Source: Lysobacter sp. KIS68-7
GTDB lineage: Bacteria; Pseudomonadota; Gammaproteobacteria; Xanthomonadales; Xanthomonadaceae
Direction: 5' to 3'
Length of the DNA stretch: 64,000 bases
Assembly: GCF_021284745.1 (NCBI RefSeq)
Contig: NZ_CP089925.1
Location: 2,107,001-2,171,000, forward strand
Positions 46,593 through 55,686 of this stretch are shown piece after piece (positions within the stretch are counted from its first letter, which is position 1; each line of letters starts with the position of its first letter). A program made the translations under genes and the position numbers. The notes beneath the pieces were generated by a model. It made no database searches. It worked only from the letters and a program-made list of their open reading frames with translations, and was not told the DNA's origin.

Positions 46593-47498
46593 TTGCAACT
46601 TTCCGGCAGCATCACAGCGCTGGCCACGCCGTTCACGGCCGATGGCGCGCTCGACCTCGACGCCTGGCGTCGCCTGCTCGACCTCCAGCTCGCCGGCGGT
46701 ACGCAGGCGGTGGTCGTGGCCGGTTCCACCGGCGAAGCGGCGGCCTTGTTCGACGTCGAATACGACGCGTTGCTGCGCAGCGCCGTCGAACACATCGCCG
46801 GCCGCATCCCCGTGCTCGCGGGCACCGGCCAGTCCAACACCGCCAAGACGATCGAACAGACGCGTCGCGCCCGTGCGCTCGGCGCCGATGCCGCGCTCGT
46901 CGTCACCCCGCCGTACGTGCGGCCGACGCAGGCGGGCCTGCTTGCGCATTACCGCGCAGTCGCCGACGACGGCGCACTGCCGGTCGTGCTCTACAACGTG
47001 CCCGGCCGCACCGGCTGCGACATGCTGCCGGAGACCGTCGCGGAACTCGCCGGCCATGCGCGCATCGTCGCGCTGAAGGAAGCGCGCAGCGACGTCGAAC
47101 GCATGGACGCGCTGCTGCCGCTGCGCAGCGACGCGTTCACGATCCTCAGCGGCGACGATCCGACCGCATGCCGCGCGATGCTCGCCGGCGCGGACGGCGT
47201 CATCTCCGTCGCATCCAACGTGTTGCCGCGCGCGTTCCGTCGCTTGTGCGACCTCGCACGCAAGGGCGAACGCAGCGTGGCCGAGGGCCTCGATACGCGC
47301 CTGCGCAACGCCAACGATTTCCTCGGCGTCGAACCCAACCCGATCCCCGTCAAGGCGCTGCTCGCGCACATGGGCATCGGCCACGGCCTGCGCCTTCCGT
47401 TGTTGCCGCTCTCGTCGACGCACGCGGTGCGCACGGCGTCGGTGGCGGCCGACATCCTCGATCTCGAACAATCCATCCGCGACTCGGTCGCGGCCTGA
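46593..47498 (+). CDS. dapA: 4-hydroxy-tetrahydrodipicolinate synthase
   Basis: The protein has 301 residues from TTG 46593 ([14 protein letters not shown], aligned with the family start). The Schiff-base Lys162 (ALKEA), Tyr134 (LYNVPGRTG), Arg139 and the S45-T46 pair (AGSTGE) are all present. It condenses pyruvate and aspartate semialdehyde on the lysine/DAP pathway. A GTG at 46560 in frame would add 11 unconserved residues. It is divergent from gcvR and followed 13 bases later by a BamC-like lipoprotein. Confidence 0.95.
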   Translation: MQLSGSITALATPFTADGALDLDAWRRLLDLQLAGGTQAVVVAGSTGEAAALFDVEYDALLRSAVEHIAGRIPVLAGTGQSNTAKTIEQTRRARALGADAALVVTPPYVRPTQAGLLAHYRAVADDGALPVVLYNVPGRTGCDMLPETVAELAGHARIVALKEARSDVERMDALLPLRSDAFTILSGDDPTACRAMLAGADGVISVASNVLPRAFRRLCDLARKGERSVAEGLDTRLRNANDFLGVEPNPIPVKALLAHMGIGHGLRLPLLPLSSTHAVRTASVAADILDLEQSIRDSVAA

Positions 47499-47511
47499 CA
47501 GGAGCCACAAC

Positions 47512-48006
47512 ATGCGTTTGACCCCCCTCATCGCGTCCGCCTTGCTCGTCGGCCTCCTCGGCGGCTGCCACTGGTGGAGCAAGGAAAGCAAGCTGTATTC
47601 CGAAACGCCGCGTCCGCTGGAAGTGCCGCCGGACCTGGACAAGCCCGCGCTCGACGCGGCGATGAAGCTGCCGGCCACCGCGTCGGCCAACGCCGCCCAG
47701 CCGAGCGCGGCCGCGGCCGCCGGCGCCGCGGCGCCGATCGGTTTCACCGTCGCGGGCGATCGCGATGCGGTGTTCACGAAGGTGGGCGACGAGCTCGCCA
47801 AGGTCGAAGGCCTCACGGTCGCCAGCCGCGCGCAGCTGCTCGGTGCGTACGACGTGAACTACGGCGGTGCGGATTTCCTCGTGCGCGTCACCAAGGTGGA
47901 ATCGGGCACGTACGTCTCGGCCGTGGATCCGCGCGGCATGCCCGCCACCGGCGAAGCGCCGGCGAAGCTGGTCGACACGCTGAAGACGGCGCTCGGCGGC
48001 CGCTGA
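47512..48006 (+). CDS. Short BamC/NlpB-like lipoprotein
   Basis: The 164-residue lipoprotein has a signal ending LLGGC (Cys19). It has the BamC-type segment PLEVPPDLDKPAL (36-48), an Ala-rich linker and a single helix-grip-like domain (FTVAGDRDAVFTKVGDELAKVEG onward). E. coli bamC lies directly after dapA and has two such domains in about 344 residues; this protein has only one. An AGGAG precedes ATG 47512. A role in the BAM complex is inferred from synteny and the N-terminal motif. Confidence 0.75.
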   Translation: MRLTPLIASALLVGLLGGCHWWSKESKLYSETPRPLEVPPDLDKPALDAAMKLPATASANAAQPSAAAAAGAAAPIGFTVAGDRDAVFTKVGDELAKVEGLTVASRAQLLGAYDVNYGGADFLVRVTKVESGTYVSAVDPRGMPATGEAPAKLVDTLKTALGGR

Positions 48007-48023
48007 TCGCATCCGACATCGCT

Positions 48024-48065
48024 GCAAACGAAAACGGGCGCCGCGAGGCGCCCGTTCTTGTTTGC
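48024..48065. terminator. Bidirectional terminator between the BamC-like gene and fdxA
   Basis: ACGGGCGCC (48034-48042) pairs with GGCGCCCGT (48047-48055) over GCGA. Outer GCAAAC (48024-48029) pairs with GTTTGC (48060-48065), giving T-rich flanks in both directions between convergent genes. Confidence 0.85.
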
Positions 48066-48079
48066 GGAAGCGTCGACGC

Positions 48080-48403
48080 TCAGCGTTCGAGCAGCGGCAA
48101 CTTGTCCGTCTTGCCTTCCCAATCCTTCGCATCCTCGGGCGGATCCTTGCGCACGGTGATCACCGGCCAGGACTTCGACAACTCCGCGTTGAGCGCGACG
48201 AACGCTTCCTGGCCCGCAGGCACGTCGTCTTCCGGGTAGATCGCGTTGACCGGGCACTCGGGCTCGCACAACGTGCAGTCGATGCACTCGTCCGGATCGA
48301 TGACGAGGAAATTCGGGCCTTCGTGGAAGCAATCGACCGGGCACACCTCGACGCAGTCGGTGTACTTGCACTTGATGCAGTTTTCGGTGACGACGAAAGG
48401 CAT
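48080..48403 (-). CDS. fdxA: 7Fe ferredoxin FdxA
   Basis: The 107-residue ferredoxin has cysteines at 9, 12, 17, 21 and 25 ([17 protein letters not shown]), then [12 protein letters not shown], giving one 3Fe-4S and one 4Fe-4S cluster as in the Azotobacter FdI/FdxA family. The C-terminal extension is standard. A -10-like TACACT lies upstream on the minus strand near 48436. It is a general electron carrier. Confidence 0.96.
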   Translation of the reverse strand: MPFVVTENCIKCKYTDCVEVCPVDCFHEGPNFLVIDPDECIDCTLCEPECPVNAIYPEDDVPAGQEAFVALNAELSKSWPVITVRKDPPEDAKDWEGKTDKLPLLER

Positions 48404-48464
48404 GGTCGGCGAAAGCGGTCCGGGGCCCGGCAGTGTAAACCCAAGGGGCAGGGGTCGCCGAGAT

Positions 48465-48483
48465 GGTTTTGCACCGCAAAACC
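48465..48483. promoter_or_regulatory. Perfect inverted repeat between fdxA and a small membrane-protein gene
   Basis: GGTTTTGC (48465-48472), ACC, GCAAAACC (48476-48483). It overlaps the -35 position of a candidate promoter for the 55-residue gene (-10 TAGTCT at 48488-48493). It looks like a regulator site serving one or both divergent genes. Confidence 0.5.
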
Positions 48484-48531
48484 GCGCTAGTCTGGCCTCG
48501 GCCTGGGGGGCCGCTGACTAGGGGAAGTGCC

Positions 48532-48699
48532 ATGCAAGTCGAACAAGGTTCGCCGGACGCGTTCGCGCAGGCGATGCTGGAACGTACGCAGGATCCGTCG
48601 AAGATCGCCAAGGCGAAGGGCGGCATGCCGGTCGAGATGCTCGCCGGCGCGCTGGTGGCCGTCGTGCTGGTGGCCCTGGCCTACGCGATCGTTGGCTGA
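48532..48699 (+). CDS. Small single-pass membrane protein, hypothetical
   Basis: The 55-residue protein starts at ATG 48532, preceded by GGGGAAG. A polar N-terminal half (QVEQGSPDAFAQAMLERTQDP) is followed by one hydrophobic helix (about 33-54, MLAGALVAVVLVALAYAIV). I do not recognise a family. It is divergent from fdxA, with an inverted repeat in the shared upstream region. Confidence 0.65.
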   Translation: MQVEQGSPDAFAQAMLERTQDPSKIAKAKGGMPVEMLAGALVAVVLVALAYAIVG

Positions 48700-48742
48700 T
48701 CGATCCGCTCCTGGGCGTTGAAGCCCAGGGAGGGGTCGCTGA

Positions 48743-48776
48743 AAACCAAAGCCCCCGGTGCTTGCGCACCAGGGGC
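48743..48776 (-). terminator. Terminator of tRNA-Glu
   Basis: On the minus strand GCCCCTGGTGC pairs with GCACCGGGGGC (one mismatch) over GCAA, followed by TTTGGTTTT. It lies 7 bases after the tRNA 3' end and also faces the small membrane-protein gene. Confidence 0.85.
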
Positions 48777-48783
48777 CAGGAGA

Positions 48784-48859
48784 TGGCGCTCCCTACGGGA
48801 TTCGAACCCGTGTTTTAGCCTTGAGAGGGCCACGTCCTAGGCCTCTAGACGAAGGGAGC
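48784..48859 (-). tRNA. tRNA-Glu(CUC)
   Basis: This 76-nt tRNA has acceptor GCTCCCT/AGGGAGC, discriminator G and encoded CCA. The anticodon loop CTCTCAA gives CTC, reading GAG. D-arm TCGTCTAGAGGCCTAGGAC is typical of bacterial tRNA-Glu. It would need a separate UUC isoacceptor elsewhere for GAA. Confidence 0.95.
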
Positions 48860-48962
48860 AAGAGCTTGCTTCAGCGAGCTTGCTACTATACGGGCCGCCG
48901 TGGCCCCAGGCAACGGAACGTCCTCCACCCGGCCCTTTGAATCGCGGCGTCTGCCGCACGTG

Positions 48963-50327
48963 ATGTCCACCTCGCCACATACGACACATCCTGGTGTGCA
49001 GCTTGTCCTGCGCACGATCCCGCGCGACGCGCATCCGATCTCGCGCAAGGAGATCAGTCCCAACGCGTTGCGCGTGCTCTATCGCCTGCGCGAAGGCGGC
49101 TTCGGCGCGTATCTCGTCGGCGGCGCCGTGCGCGACCTCCTGGTCGGCGGGCATCCGAAAGACTTCGACGTCGCGACCGACGCCACGCCCGAGCAGGTCA
49201 AGGCGCTGTTCCGCAATTGCCGCCTGATCGGCCGGCGCTTCCGCCTCGCGCACGTGGTGTACGGCCGCGAGATCATCGAAGTGGCGACCTTCCGCGCAAA
49301 CGTGGACGACGGCAGCGGCGACCGCGAAACGCACGAAGGCGGTCGCCTGATGCGCGACAACGTCTACGGCACCATCGAAGACGACGCCGTGCGCCGCGAC
49401 TTCACCGCCAACGCGCTCTATTACGCCATCGACGATTTCTCCGTGCGCGATTACGTGGGCGGCTTCGAAGACGTGCAGGCGCGCGTGCTGCGCCTGATCG
49501 GCGATCCGGAAACGCGCTATCGCGAAGACCCCGTGCGCATGCTGCGCGCCGTGCGCCTGGCTGCGAAACTCGATTTCACGATCGCGCCCGAGACGGCGCG
49601 TCCGATTCCCGCGCTCGCACCGCTGCTGCGCGAATCCTCGCCGGCGCGCCTGTTCGAAGAAACCCTGAAGATCTTCCTCTCCGGCCACGCGGTCGCGAGT
49701 TTCGAAGGCCTCGAACGCCACGGCCTGCTGAAGGTCTTCCTGCCGGAAACCGCGGCGGCGCTCGCCTCCAACCGCAGCGGTGCCTTGCGTCGCATGCTGG
49801 TCGAAGGCCTGCGCGCCACCGACGAGCGCATCGAGCGCGACGATCCGGTCTCGCCGGCCTTCCTGTTCGCCGTGCTGCTGTGGCCCGCGTATTGCCGCGA
49901 CCTGATGACGTTGCAGGCGCAGGGCGTGCATGCGGCCGAAGCGCAGCGTCGCGCGGCCGACCGCGTCACGCTGCATCAACTCGACACCATCGCGCTGCCG
50001 CGCCGCTTCTCCCTGCCGATGCAGGAGATCTGGCTGCTGCAGTCGCGCTTCGCGCAACGCCAGCGCAAGCGCGTGTTCCGCATGCTCGCGCATCCGCGTT
50101 TCCGCGCGGCCTTCGATTTCCTCGTGCTGCGCCAGCACGCCTCCGCCGAGCACAGCGACGACATCGCGTTCTGGCGCGATGCGCAGGCGCAACCGGCGGA
50201 GACCGTCGCGCTGCTCGACGCGCAGGCGATCGAAGCCGGCACGCACGAAGGCGAGGGCGAGGGCGATGCACCGCGTCGCCGCCGTCGTCGCCGCCGCCGT
50301 TCCAACGGCCCCGCCGCCGGCGAGTGA
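48963..50327 (+). CDS. pcnB: Poly(A) polymerase I
   Basis: The protein has 454 residues from ATG 48963. The class II nucleotidyltransferase core has GGAVRDLLVGGHPKDFDVATDATP near 53-76 (catalytic D-x-D), then RRFRLAHVV and RRDFTANALYY. The C-terminal RNA-binding part ends in a run of nine Arg (DAPRRRRRRRRRSNG). It polyadenylates RNA to speed decay. Proteins with this basic tail are PcnB rather than CCA-adding enzymes. pcnB-folK-panB-panC is the standard order. Confidence 0.94.
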   Translation: MSTSPHTTHPGVQLVLRTIPRDAHPISRKEISPNALRVLYRLREGGFGAYLVGGAVRDLLVGGHPKDFDVATDATPEQVKALFRNCRLIGRRFRLAHVVYGREIIEVATFRANVDDGSGDRETHEGGRLMRDNVYGTIEDDAVRRDFTANALYYAIDDFSVRDYVGGFEDVQARVLRLIGDPETRYREDPVRMLRAVRLAAKLDFTIAPETARPIPALAPLLRESSPARLFEETLKIFLSGHAVASFEGLERHGLLKVFLPETAAALASNRSGALRRMLVEGLRATDERIERDDPVSPAFLFAVLLWPAYCRDLMTLQAQGVHAAEAQRRAADRVTLHQLDTIALPRRFSLPMQEIWLLQSRFAQRQRKRVFRMLAHPRFRAAFDFLVLRQHASAEHSDDIAFWRDAQAQPAETVALLDAQAIEAGTHEGEGEGDAPRRRRRRRRRSNGPAAGE

Positions 50328-50335
50328 GGCGGACC

Positions 50336-50818
50336 ATGCAGGCCTGCATCGGCCTCGGAGCGAACCTCGGCGACGCCGTCGCGACGGTGCAGGCGGCGCT
50401 GCAGGCGCTCGACGCATTGCCGCGCACGCGCCTGGTGAAGGCCTCGCGCCTGTACCGCACGCCCGCTTGGGGCAAGACCGACCAGCCGGCGTTCGTGAAT
50501 GCCGCCGCGCTGCTGGAGACCGCACTGGACGCCCGCACGCTGCTGGACGCCATGCTGGGCGTGGAGCGCGACTTCGGCCGCGAGCGCGCCGATGTCGAGC
50601 GCTGGAGCGCGCGCACGCTCGACCTGGACCTGCTGCTGTACGGCGACGCCGTCATCGACGAGCCCGGCCTGCACGTCCCGCACCCGCATCTCCACGAGCG
50701 CGCGTTCGCGCTGGTGCCGCTGGTCGAAATCGCACCCGACCTGGTGATTCCCGGCCACGGCCGTGCTTCGGACCTGGTGGCCGCGATGGTCACCGGCGAC
50801 ATCCACGCGATAGGCTAG
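50336..50818 (+). CDS. folK: HPPK, 6-hydroxymethyl-dihydropterin pyrophosphokinase
   Basis: The 160-residue protein starts at ATG 50336, 8 bases after pcnB. Blocks are IGLGANLGDA (5-14), SRLYRTPAWG, RTLDLDLLLYGDAVID near 97-112 (Mg-binding DLD) and VPHPHLHERAFALVPL. It transfers pyrophosphate to the pterin in folate synthesis. Confidence 0.96.
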   Translation: MQACIGLGANLGDAVATVQAALQALDALPRTRLVKASRLYRTPAWGKTDQPAFVNAAALLETALDARTLLDAMLGVERDFGRERADVERWSARTLDLDLLLYGDAVIDEPGLHVPHPHLHERAFALVPLVEIAPDLVIPGHGRASDLVAAMVTGDIHAIG

Positions 50819-50842
50819 CCGCCCGTCGACCGGCCACCCCCC

Positions 50843-51658
50843 ATGTACACGAGCACCGACGCCAAGCCCTGGACCGTGCCCATGCTGGCCGACGCCAAGG
50901 GCGAAGGCCGCAAGCTCGTCATGCTCACCGCCTACGACGCGGGCTTTGCGCGCGTGCTCGAGGAGAACGGCACCGACCTCGTCCTCGTCGGCGACTCGCT
51001 CGGCATGGTGGTGCAGGGACATGACAGCACGCTGCCGGTGAGCGTGGCCGACATCGCGTACCACGTGCAGTGCGTGGCGCGTGGTTTGGACAAGGCCCTG
51101 TTGATCGCCGACCTGCCGTTCGGCGCGGACGCAACGCCCGAGCGCGCGTTCGAAGCCTCGATGCGTTTCCTGCAGGCGGGCGCGGCGATGGTCAAGCTCG
51201 AAGGCGCGGGCCACAAACTCGAAGTGATCCGCTTCCTCGTCGATCGCGAGATTCCCGTGTGCGCGCACCTCGGCCTCACGCCGCAGTCGGTGCTGCGCCT
51301 GGGCGGTTACAAGGTGCAGGGCCGCGAGGACAAGGCCGCCGCGCGATTGCGCGAAGACGCGCGCCTGGTCGCCGAAGCCGGCGCCACCTTGCTCGTGCTC
51401 GAATGCGTGCCGTCCGCGCTGGCGTCGGCGATCACGCACGCGAGCACGATTCCCACCATCGGCATCGGCGCAGGCGCGGATTGCGACGGCCAGGTGCTGG
51501 TGCTGCACGACCTGCTCGGCGCGAACACCGGGCATCGCCGCCCGAAGTTCGTGAAGGATTTCCTCGCCGAGGGCGGCTCGCTCGCCGGCGCGGTGCGCGC
51601 CTACAGCGAGGCCGTGCGCAGCGGCGCCTTCCCCGACGCCGCCCACGCCTACGAATAA
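50843..51658 (+). CDS. panB: 3-methyl-2-oxobutanoate hydroxymethyltransferase
   Basis: The 271-residue TIM barrel has [38 protein letters not shown] (about 28-65). The metal-binding Asp is in VGDSLG and the catalytic Glu in [11 protein letters not shown]. It makes ketopantoate, the first pantothenate step. panC follows 9 bases later. Confidence 0.97.
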   Translation: MYTSTDAKPWTVPMLADAKGEGRKLVMLTAYDAGFARVLEENGTDLVLVGDSLGMVVQGHDSTLPVSVADIAYHVQCVARGLDKALLIADLPFGADATPERAFEASMRFLQAGAAMVKLEGAGHKLEVIRFLVDREIPVCAHLGLTPQSVLRLGGYKVQGREDKAAARLREDARLVAEAGATLLVLECVPSALASAITHASTIPTIGIGAGADCDGQVLVLHDLLGANTGHRRPKFVKDFLAEGGSLAGAVRAYSEAVRSGAFPDAAHAYE

Positions 51659-51667
51659 GGACGCGCG

Positions 51668-52516
51668 ATGGCGCTGTGGATTTCCACCGATCTGTCGGAC
51701 CTGCGCGCGCGCATCGGTGCGTGGAAGCGCGAGGGCCTGCGCGTGGGCTTCGTGCCGACGATGGGCAACCTGCATGCGGGCCACTTCTCGCTGGTGAAGC
51801 TCGCGCGCAAGCACGCGGACAAAGTGGTCGCCAGCGTGTTCGTGAACCCGACGCAGTTCGGCCCCAACGAAGATTTCGCGCGTTATCCGCGCACGCCGGA
51901 AGCAGACGCCGCAGGCCTCGCCGACGCGGGCTGCGAATTGCTGTGGATGCCGAGCGTGGACGCGATGTACCCCTACGGTTCCGACGGTGCGGTGCGCATG
52001 CGCGTGCCTGGCGTGACCGAAGTGCTGGAAGGCGCGCATCGGCCGGGGCATTTCGATGGCGTGGCCACCGTGGTCGCGCGCCTGTTCCACCAGGTGCAGC
52101 CCGATGTCGCCGCGTTCGGCCGCAAGGATTACCAGCAGCTCGCGGTGATCCGCTACATGGTCCGCGACCTCGCGTTCCCGATCGAGTTGCTGCCGGGCGA
52201 CACGTTGCGCGAAGGCGACGGGCTCGCCATGAGCTCGCGCAACCAGTACCTGTCGGCGGAGGAGCGGCCGCGCGCGGCGCTGATCCACCGGACCCTGCAG
52301 GCCATGCGCGAGGGGATCGCGGCCGGGCGCCAGCGGGCCGACGTGGAAGCGCAGGCCGCCGCCGCGCTGGCCACCGGGGGCTTCGAAGTCGACTACGCCG
52401 CCATCCGCGCCCCCGACCTCACCGAACCCGACGACGCGCCGGGCCCCCGCGTGGCCCTCATCGCCGCCCGCCTGGGCCGCACCCGCCTGATCGACAACCT
52501 CGAATTCACGGCCTGA
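51668..52516 (+). CDS. panC: Pantothenate synthetase
   Basis: The 282-residue class I-like adenylate-forming enzyme has VPTMGNLHAGHFSLV (28-42, HIGH-like), VFVNPTQFGPNEDFARYPRT near 58-77, and LAMSSRNQYLS (KMSKS-like) near 189-199. It ligates pantoate and beta-alanine. A bulged hairpin after the stop separates panBC from panD. Confidence 0.97.
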   Translation: MALWISTDLSDLRARIGAWKREGLRVGFVPTMGNLHAGHFSLVKLARKHADKVVASVFVNPTQFGPNEDFARYPRTPEADAAGLADAGCELLWMPSVDAMYPYGSDGAVRMRVPGVTEVLEGAHRPGHFDGVATVVARLFHQVQPDVAAFGRKDYQQLAVIRYMVRDLAFPIELLPGDTLREGDGLAMSSRNQYLSAEERPRAALIHRTLQAMREGIAAGRQRADVEAQAAAALATGGFEVDYAAIRAPDLTEPDDAPGPRVALIAARLGRTRLIDNLEFTA

Positions 52517-52521
52517 ACAGC

Positions 52522-52563
52522 GGCCGCGGGCAACGCTGAATTGCCCGGCGCGGCCCTTTGTTG
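52522..52563 (+). terminator. Probable terminator after panC
   Basis: GGCCGCGGGCAA (52522-52533) pairs with TTGCCCG...GCGGCC (52541-52555) with a 3-base bulge, followed by CTTTGTTG. It lies just before the panD promoter. Confidence 0.55.
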
Positions 52564-52589
52564 CAGTGCCGCAACCCCCCACCTAGACT
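52561..52589 (+). promoter_or_regulatory. panD-pgi promoter
   Basis: TTGCAG (52561-52566), exactly 17 bases, then TAGACT (52584-52589). The start point would be near 52596, giving a ~35-base leader for panD. It has the same form as the tRNA-Ser promoter (TTGCCG N17 TAGACT). Confidence 0.75.
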
Positions 52590-52630
52590 GCGCACCTTTC
52601 CAAGGCCGCCCCGCCCCCCGGAGCCGTTCC

Positions 52631-53011
52631 ATGCAGCTCAACCTGCTCAAAGCCAAGATCCACCGCGCCACCGTGACCCATGCCGAGCTGCATTACGAAG
52701 GCTCGTGTGCCATCGACGGCCGCCTGCTCGACATCGCTGGCATCCGCGAGTACGAGCAGGTGCACATCTACAACGTCAACAACGGCGCGCGCTTCGTGAC
52801 TTACGCGATCCGCGGCGAAGAAGGCTCGGGCGTGATTTCGGTGAACGGCGCGGCCGCGCACTGCGCCTCGCCGGGCGACCTGGTGATCATCTGCGCCTAC
52901 GCGGCGATGGATGAAGCCGAAGCGGCGAAGTACAAGCCGACCCTGGTGTACGTTGACCGCGAGAACGCGCTGACGCACACCAACCACTCGATGCCGAAGC
53001 AGGCCGCGTGA
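52631..53011 (+). CDS. panD: Aspartate 1-decarboxylase proenzyme
   Basis: The 126-residue protein makes beta-alanine. Self-processing occurs at Gly24-Ser25 (YEGSCAIDG), where Ser25 becomes the pyruvoyl cofactor. Lys9, Arg54-region [10 protein letters not shown] and YVDREN are conserved. It starts at ATG 52631; the TGA overlaps the GTG of pgi. Confidence 0.97.
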   Translation: MQLNLLKAKIHRATVTHAELHYEGSCAIDGRLLDIAGIREYEQVHIYNVNNGARFVTYAIRGEEGSGVISVNGAAAHCASPGDLVIICAYAAMDEAEAAKYKPTLVYVDRENALTHTNHSMPKQAA

Positions 53012-54555
53012 GGACGGCGGGCATGGATCGCACGCCCGCCCTCGACGCCCATTTCGAAACACTGCGCGCCCATGCGGCGCGCCTGCGCGACACGCCGATC
53101 AAACGGCTGGTCGCGGACGATGCATCGCGCGCGAACGACTTCGTGCTGCGCGTCGGCCCCCTCTACGCCCACTTCGCGCGCCAGCGCTACGACCGCGCGG
53201 CGCTCGATGCGTTGTTCGCCCTCGGCGAAGCCGCGGATTTCGCCGGCGCGATGCGCGCGCTGGTGGACGGCGAACACGTCAATCCGACCGAAGGACGCGC
53301 CGCGCTGCACACCGCCTTGCGCAGCCACCTGTCGCAGGCGCCCGCCGCCGTCGCCGCGCACGACGAGGCGACCGCCGCGCTCGCGCGCATGCGCCACCTC
53401 ATCGAATCGCTGCAGGACACGCCGGTCACCGACGTCGTCAGCATCGGCATCGGCGGTTCCGACCTCGGTCCGCGACTGGTGGTCGATGCGCTGAAGCCGC
53501 CAAGCCCCGGCCGCTTCCGCGTGCACTTCCTGTCCAACGTCGACGGCGCCGCGGCGCAGCGCGTGCTGGCCGGGCTGGATCCGAAGCGCACCGCTGCGAT
53601 CCTGGTGTCCAAGACCTTCGGCACGCAGGAAACGCTGCTTAACGGCGAAATCGTGCGCGAATGGCTCGGCCACGACACGCACCTGCTCGCCGTCACTTCC
53701 AACCTCGCGCGCGCCGCCGCGTGGGGCATTCCCGAAGAACGCACGCTGCCGATGTGGGACTGGGTGGGCGGGCGCTATTCGCTGTGGTCTGCCGTGGGCC
53801 TGCCGATCGCGCTCGCCTTGGGCATGCCGGCCTTCGAACAATTGCTTGCAGGCGCGGCCGAGATGGACGCGCACGTGCTGCAGGCGCCGCTGCGCGAGAA
53901 CCTCGGCGCGTGGCATGCGTTGACCGCGCTGTGGAATCGCAACGCGCTCGGCTTCGCCTCGCAGGGCGTGTTCACCTACGACGAACGGCTGAAGCTGCTG
54001 CCGGCGCACCTGCAACAGTTGGTGATGGAGAGCCTCGGCAAGTCCGTGCATCTCGACGGGACGCCGGTGACCGAATCGACCGTCCCCGTGTGGTGGGGTG
54101 GTGCCGGCACCGACGTGCAGCACAGCTTCTTCCAGGCGCTGCACCAGGGCACCGACATCGTGCCCGGCGATTTCGTGGGCGTCGTGCTGCCCGACCATCC
54201 GCATCGCGAAAGCCATCGCGCGCTGTTCGCCAACCTGCTCGCGCAGACCGAAGCGTTCGCGAACGGGCAGGGCAGCGACGACCCGCATCGCAGCTACGCC
54301 GGCAATCGCCCGAGCACGCTATTCCTGGTCGATTCGCTCACGCCGCGTGCGATGGGCGCGCTGGTCGCGCTGTACGAACACAGTGTGTACCTGCAATCGC
54401 GCGCGTGGGGCATCAATGCGTTCGACCAGTTCGGCGTGGAGCTCGGCAAGCAGCTTGCGAGTGGCTTGCTGCCGGCGCTGCGCGGACAGGCCGCGGACAT
54501 CGCCGATCCGGTGACGCGCGCGCTGCTCGACGAAATCCTGCGCGACGACCGCTAG
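53008..54555 (+). CDS. pgi: Glucose-6-phosphate isomerase
   Basis: The 515-residue isomerase has signatures [17 protein letters not shown] (near 145-161), [10 protein letters not shown] (near 200), [12 protein letters not shown] and the C-terminal Lys segment [12 protein letters not shown]. It starts at GTG 53008 in GTGA overlap with panD; ATG 53023 (MDRTPALDA) is the alternative. It links glycolysis to nucleotide-sugar supply for EPS. Its stop shares CTAG with the queG stop. Confidence 0.95.
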   Translation: MRTAGMDRTPALDAHFETLRAHAARLRDTPIKRLVADDASRANDFVLRVGPLYAHFARQRYDRAALDALFALGEAADFAGAMRALVDGEHVNPTEGRAALHTALRSHLSQAPAAVAAHDEATAALARMRHLIESLQDTPVTDVVSIGIGGSDLGPRLVVDALKPPSPGRFRVHFLSNVDGAAAQRVLAGLDPKRTAAILVSKTFGTQETLLNGEIVREWLGHDTHLLAVTSNLARAAAWGIPEERTLPMWDWVGGRYSLWSAVGLPIALALGMPAFEQLLAGAAEMDAHVLQAPLRENLGAWHALTALWNRNALGFASQGVFTYDERLKLLPAHLQQLVMESLGKSVHLDGTPVTESTVPVWWGGAGTDVQHSFFQALHQGTDIVPGDFVGVVLPDHPHRESHRALFANLLAQTEAFANGQGSDDPHRSYAGNRPSTLFLVDSLTPRAMGALVALYEHSVYLQSRAWGINAFDQFGVELGKQLASGLLPALRGQAADIADPVTRALLDEILRDDR

Positions 54556-55664
54556 GACATCAGCTGCGCGTCGATCTCGCGTGCGCGCGCGGCGTGCTGC
54601 GCGAGGGCCCATGCGATGTGTTCGCGCACGACCTCGTCTTCGATGCCTTCGCGCGCATGCAGCGCCGCCAGCACCTCCGGCGTCGTCGGCGCATTGCCCA
54701 GCGCGATGGCGATGTTGCGCAACCAGCGCGCATGCCCGCTGCGGCGGATCGCCGAGCCTTCGGTGCGCTTGAGGAATTCGTCTTCGGACCACGCGAACAG
54801 TTCCGGCAGCGTCCCTTCGTCGAGGCGGTTGCGTGCGCGGAAATCCGGTTCGTCCGTGCGCTTGGCGAACTTGTTCCAGGGGCAGATCAGCTGGCAGTCG
54901 TCGCAGCCGAAGATGCGGTTGCCCATCAAGGGACGCAGCTCCGGATCGATCGACCCTTCGTGTTCGATGGTGAGATAGGAAATGCAGCGGCGCGCGTCGA
55001 GGCGATGCGGCGCGACGATCGCGCGCGTCGGGCAGATCTCGATGCAGCGCACGCAGGTGCCGCAATGCGCGCTCGCGGGCTCGTCGATCGGCAGCGGGAG
55101 GTCGACGTAGACCTCGCCGAGGAAGAACCAGGAGCCGGCGTCCTTGTCGATCAGGCAGGTGTGCTTGCCGATCCAGCCCAGGCCCGCGTTGCGCGCGAGG
55201 GCGCGTTCGAGCACGGGCGCGGAGTCGACGAACACGCGATGCCCGAACGGTCCGATCTCTTCGGCAATGCGGTCGGCGAGCGCCTGCAGGCGGTTGCGCA
55301 TCAGCTTGTGGTAATCGCGGCCGAGCGCATAGCGCGCCACGTAGGCCCGCGTGCCATCGGCGAGCGTGTCCCAGGCCGCCGTGTCGTCCTGCCCGTAATC
55401 CAGGCCCACGGAAATCACGCGCACCGTGCCGGGCACGAGTTCGCCGGGGCGCGAGCGCTTGTCGCCGTGTCGCGCCATCCAGTCCATCGAACCGTACAGG
55501 CCTTGCGCGAGCCAATCGCGCAGGTGCGTTTCGTCGGGCCCGAGTTCGACACCCGCGATGCCCACGCGCTGGAAGCCCATCGCGCGCGCGATCTCGCGGA
55601 TCCGGGCCGCAAGCAGGACCGGATCCGGCGCGTTTCGGGACACCGTGGGCGAAAGTGGAGGCAC
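54552..55664 (-). CDS. queG: Epoxyqueuosine reductase QueG
   Basis: The 370-residue cobalamin enzyme performs the last queuosine step. Acid residue Asp is in [24 protein letters not shown] (near 144-167). Two 4Fe-4S clusters are [12 protein letters not shown] and [16 protein letters not shown]-like C-terminus follows. It starts at GTG 55664, 6 bases after a TATACT on the minus strand. It converges with pgi on a shared CTAG. Confidence 0.95.
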   Translation of the reverse strand: MPPLSPTVSRNAPDPVLLAARIREIARAMGFQRVGIAGVELGPDETHLRDWLAQGLYGSMDWMARHGDKRSRPGELVPGTVRVISVGLDYGQDDTAAWDTLADGTRAYVARYALGRDYHKLMRNRLQALADRIAEEIGPFGHRVFVDSAPVLERALARNAGLGWIGKHTCLIDKDAGSWFFLGEVYVDLPLPIDEPASAHCGTCVRCIEICPTRAIVAPHRLDARRCISYLTIEHEGSIDPELRPLMGNRIFGCDDCQLICPWNKFAKRTDEPDFRARNRLDEGTLPELFAWSEDEFLKRTEGSAIRRSGHARWLRNIAIALGNAPTTPEVLAALHAREGIEDEVVREHIAWALAQHAARAREIDAQLMS

Positions 55665-55670
55665 GCGTGA

Positions 55671-55680
55671 AGTATAGAAT
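55671..55680. promoter_or_regulatory. Shared AT-rich core: overlapping divergent -10 boxes of queG and nnrD
   Basis: AGTATAGAAT reads TAGAAT (55675-55680) toward nnrD and TATACT (55676-55671) toward queG. Each -10 ends exactly 6 bases before its start codon (ATG 55687; GTG 55664). Initiation about 7 bases after the -10 would give leaderless mRNAs on both sides. No good -35 is seen for either direction. Confidence 0.6.
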
Positions 55681-55686
55681 CCGGCG

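Noticed and set aside
48900-48962. pcnB start at 48900
   Set aside because: The added 21 residues are unconserved, and that frame begins only about 40 bases from the tRNA-Glu 5' end, where its promoter should lie.
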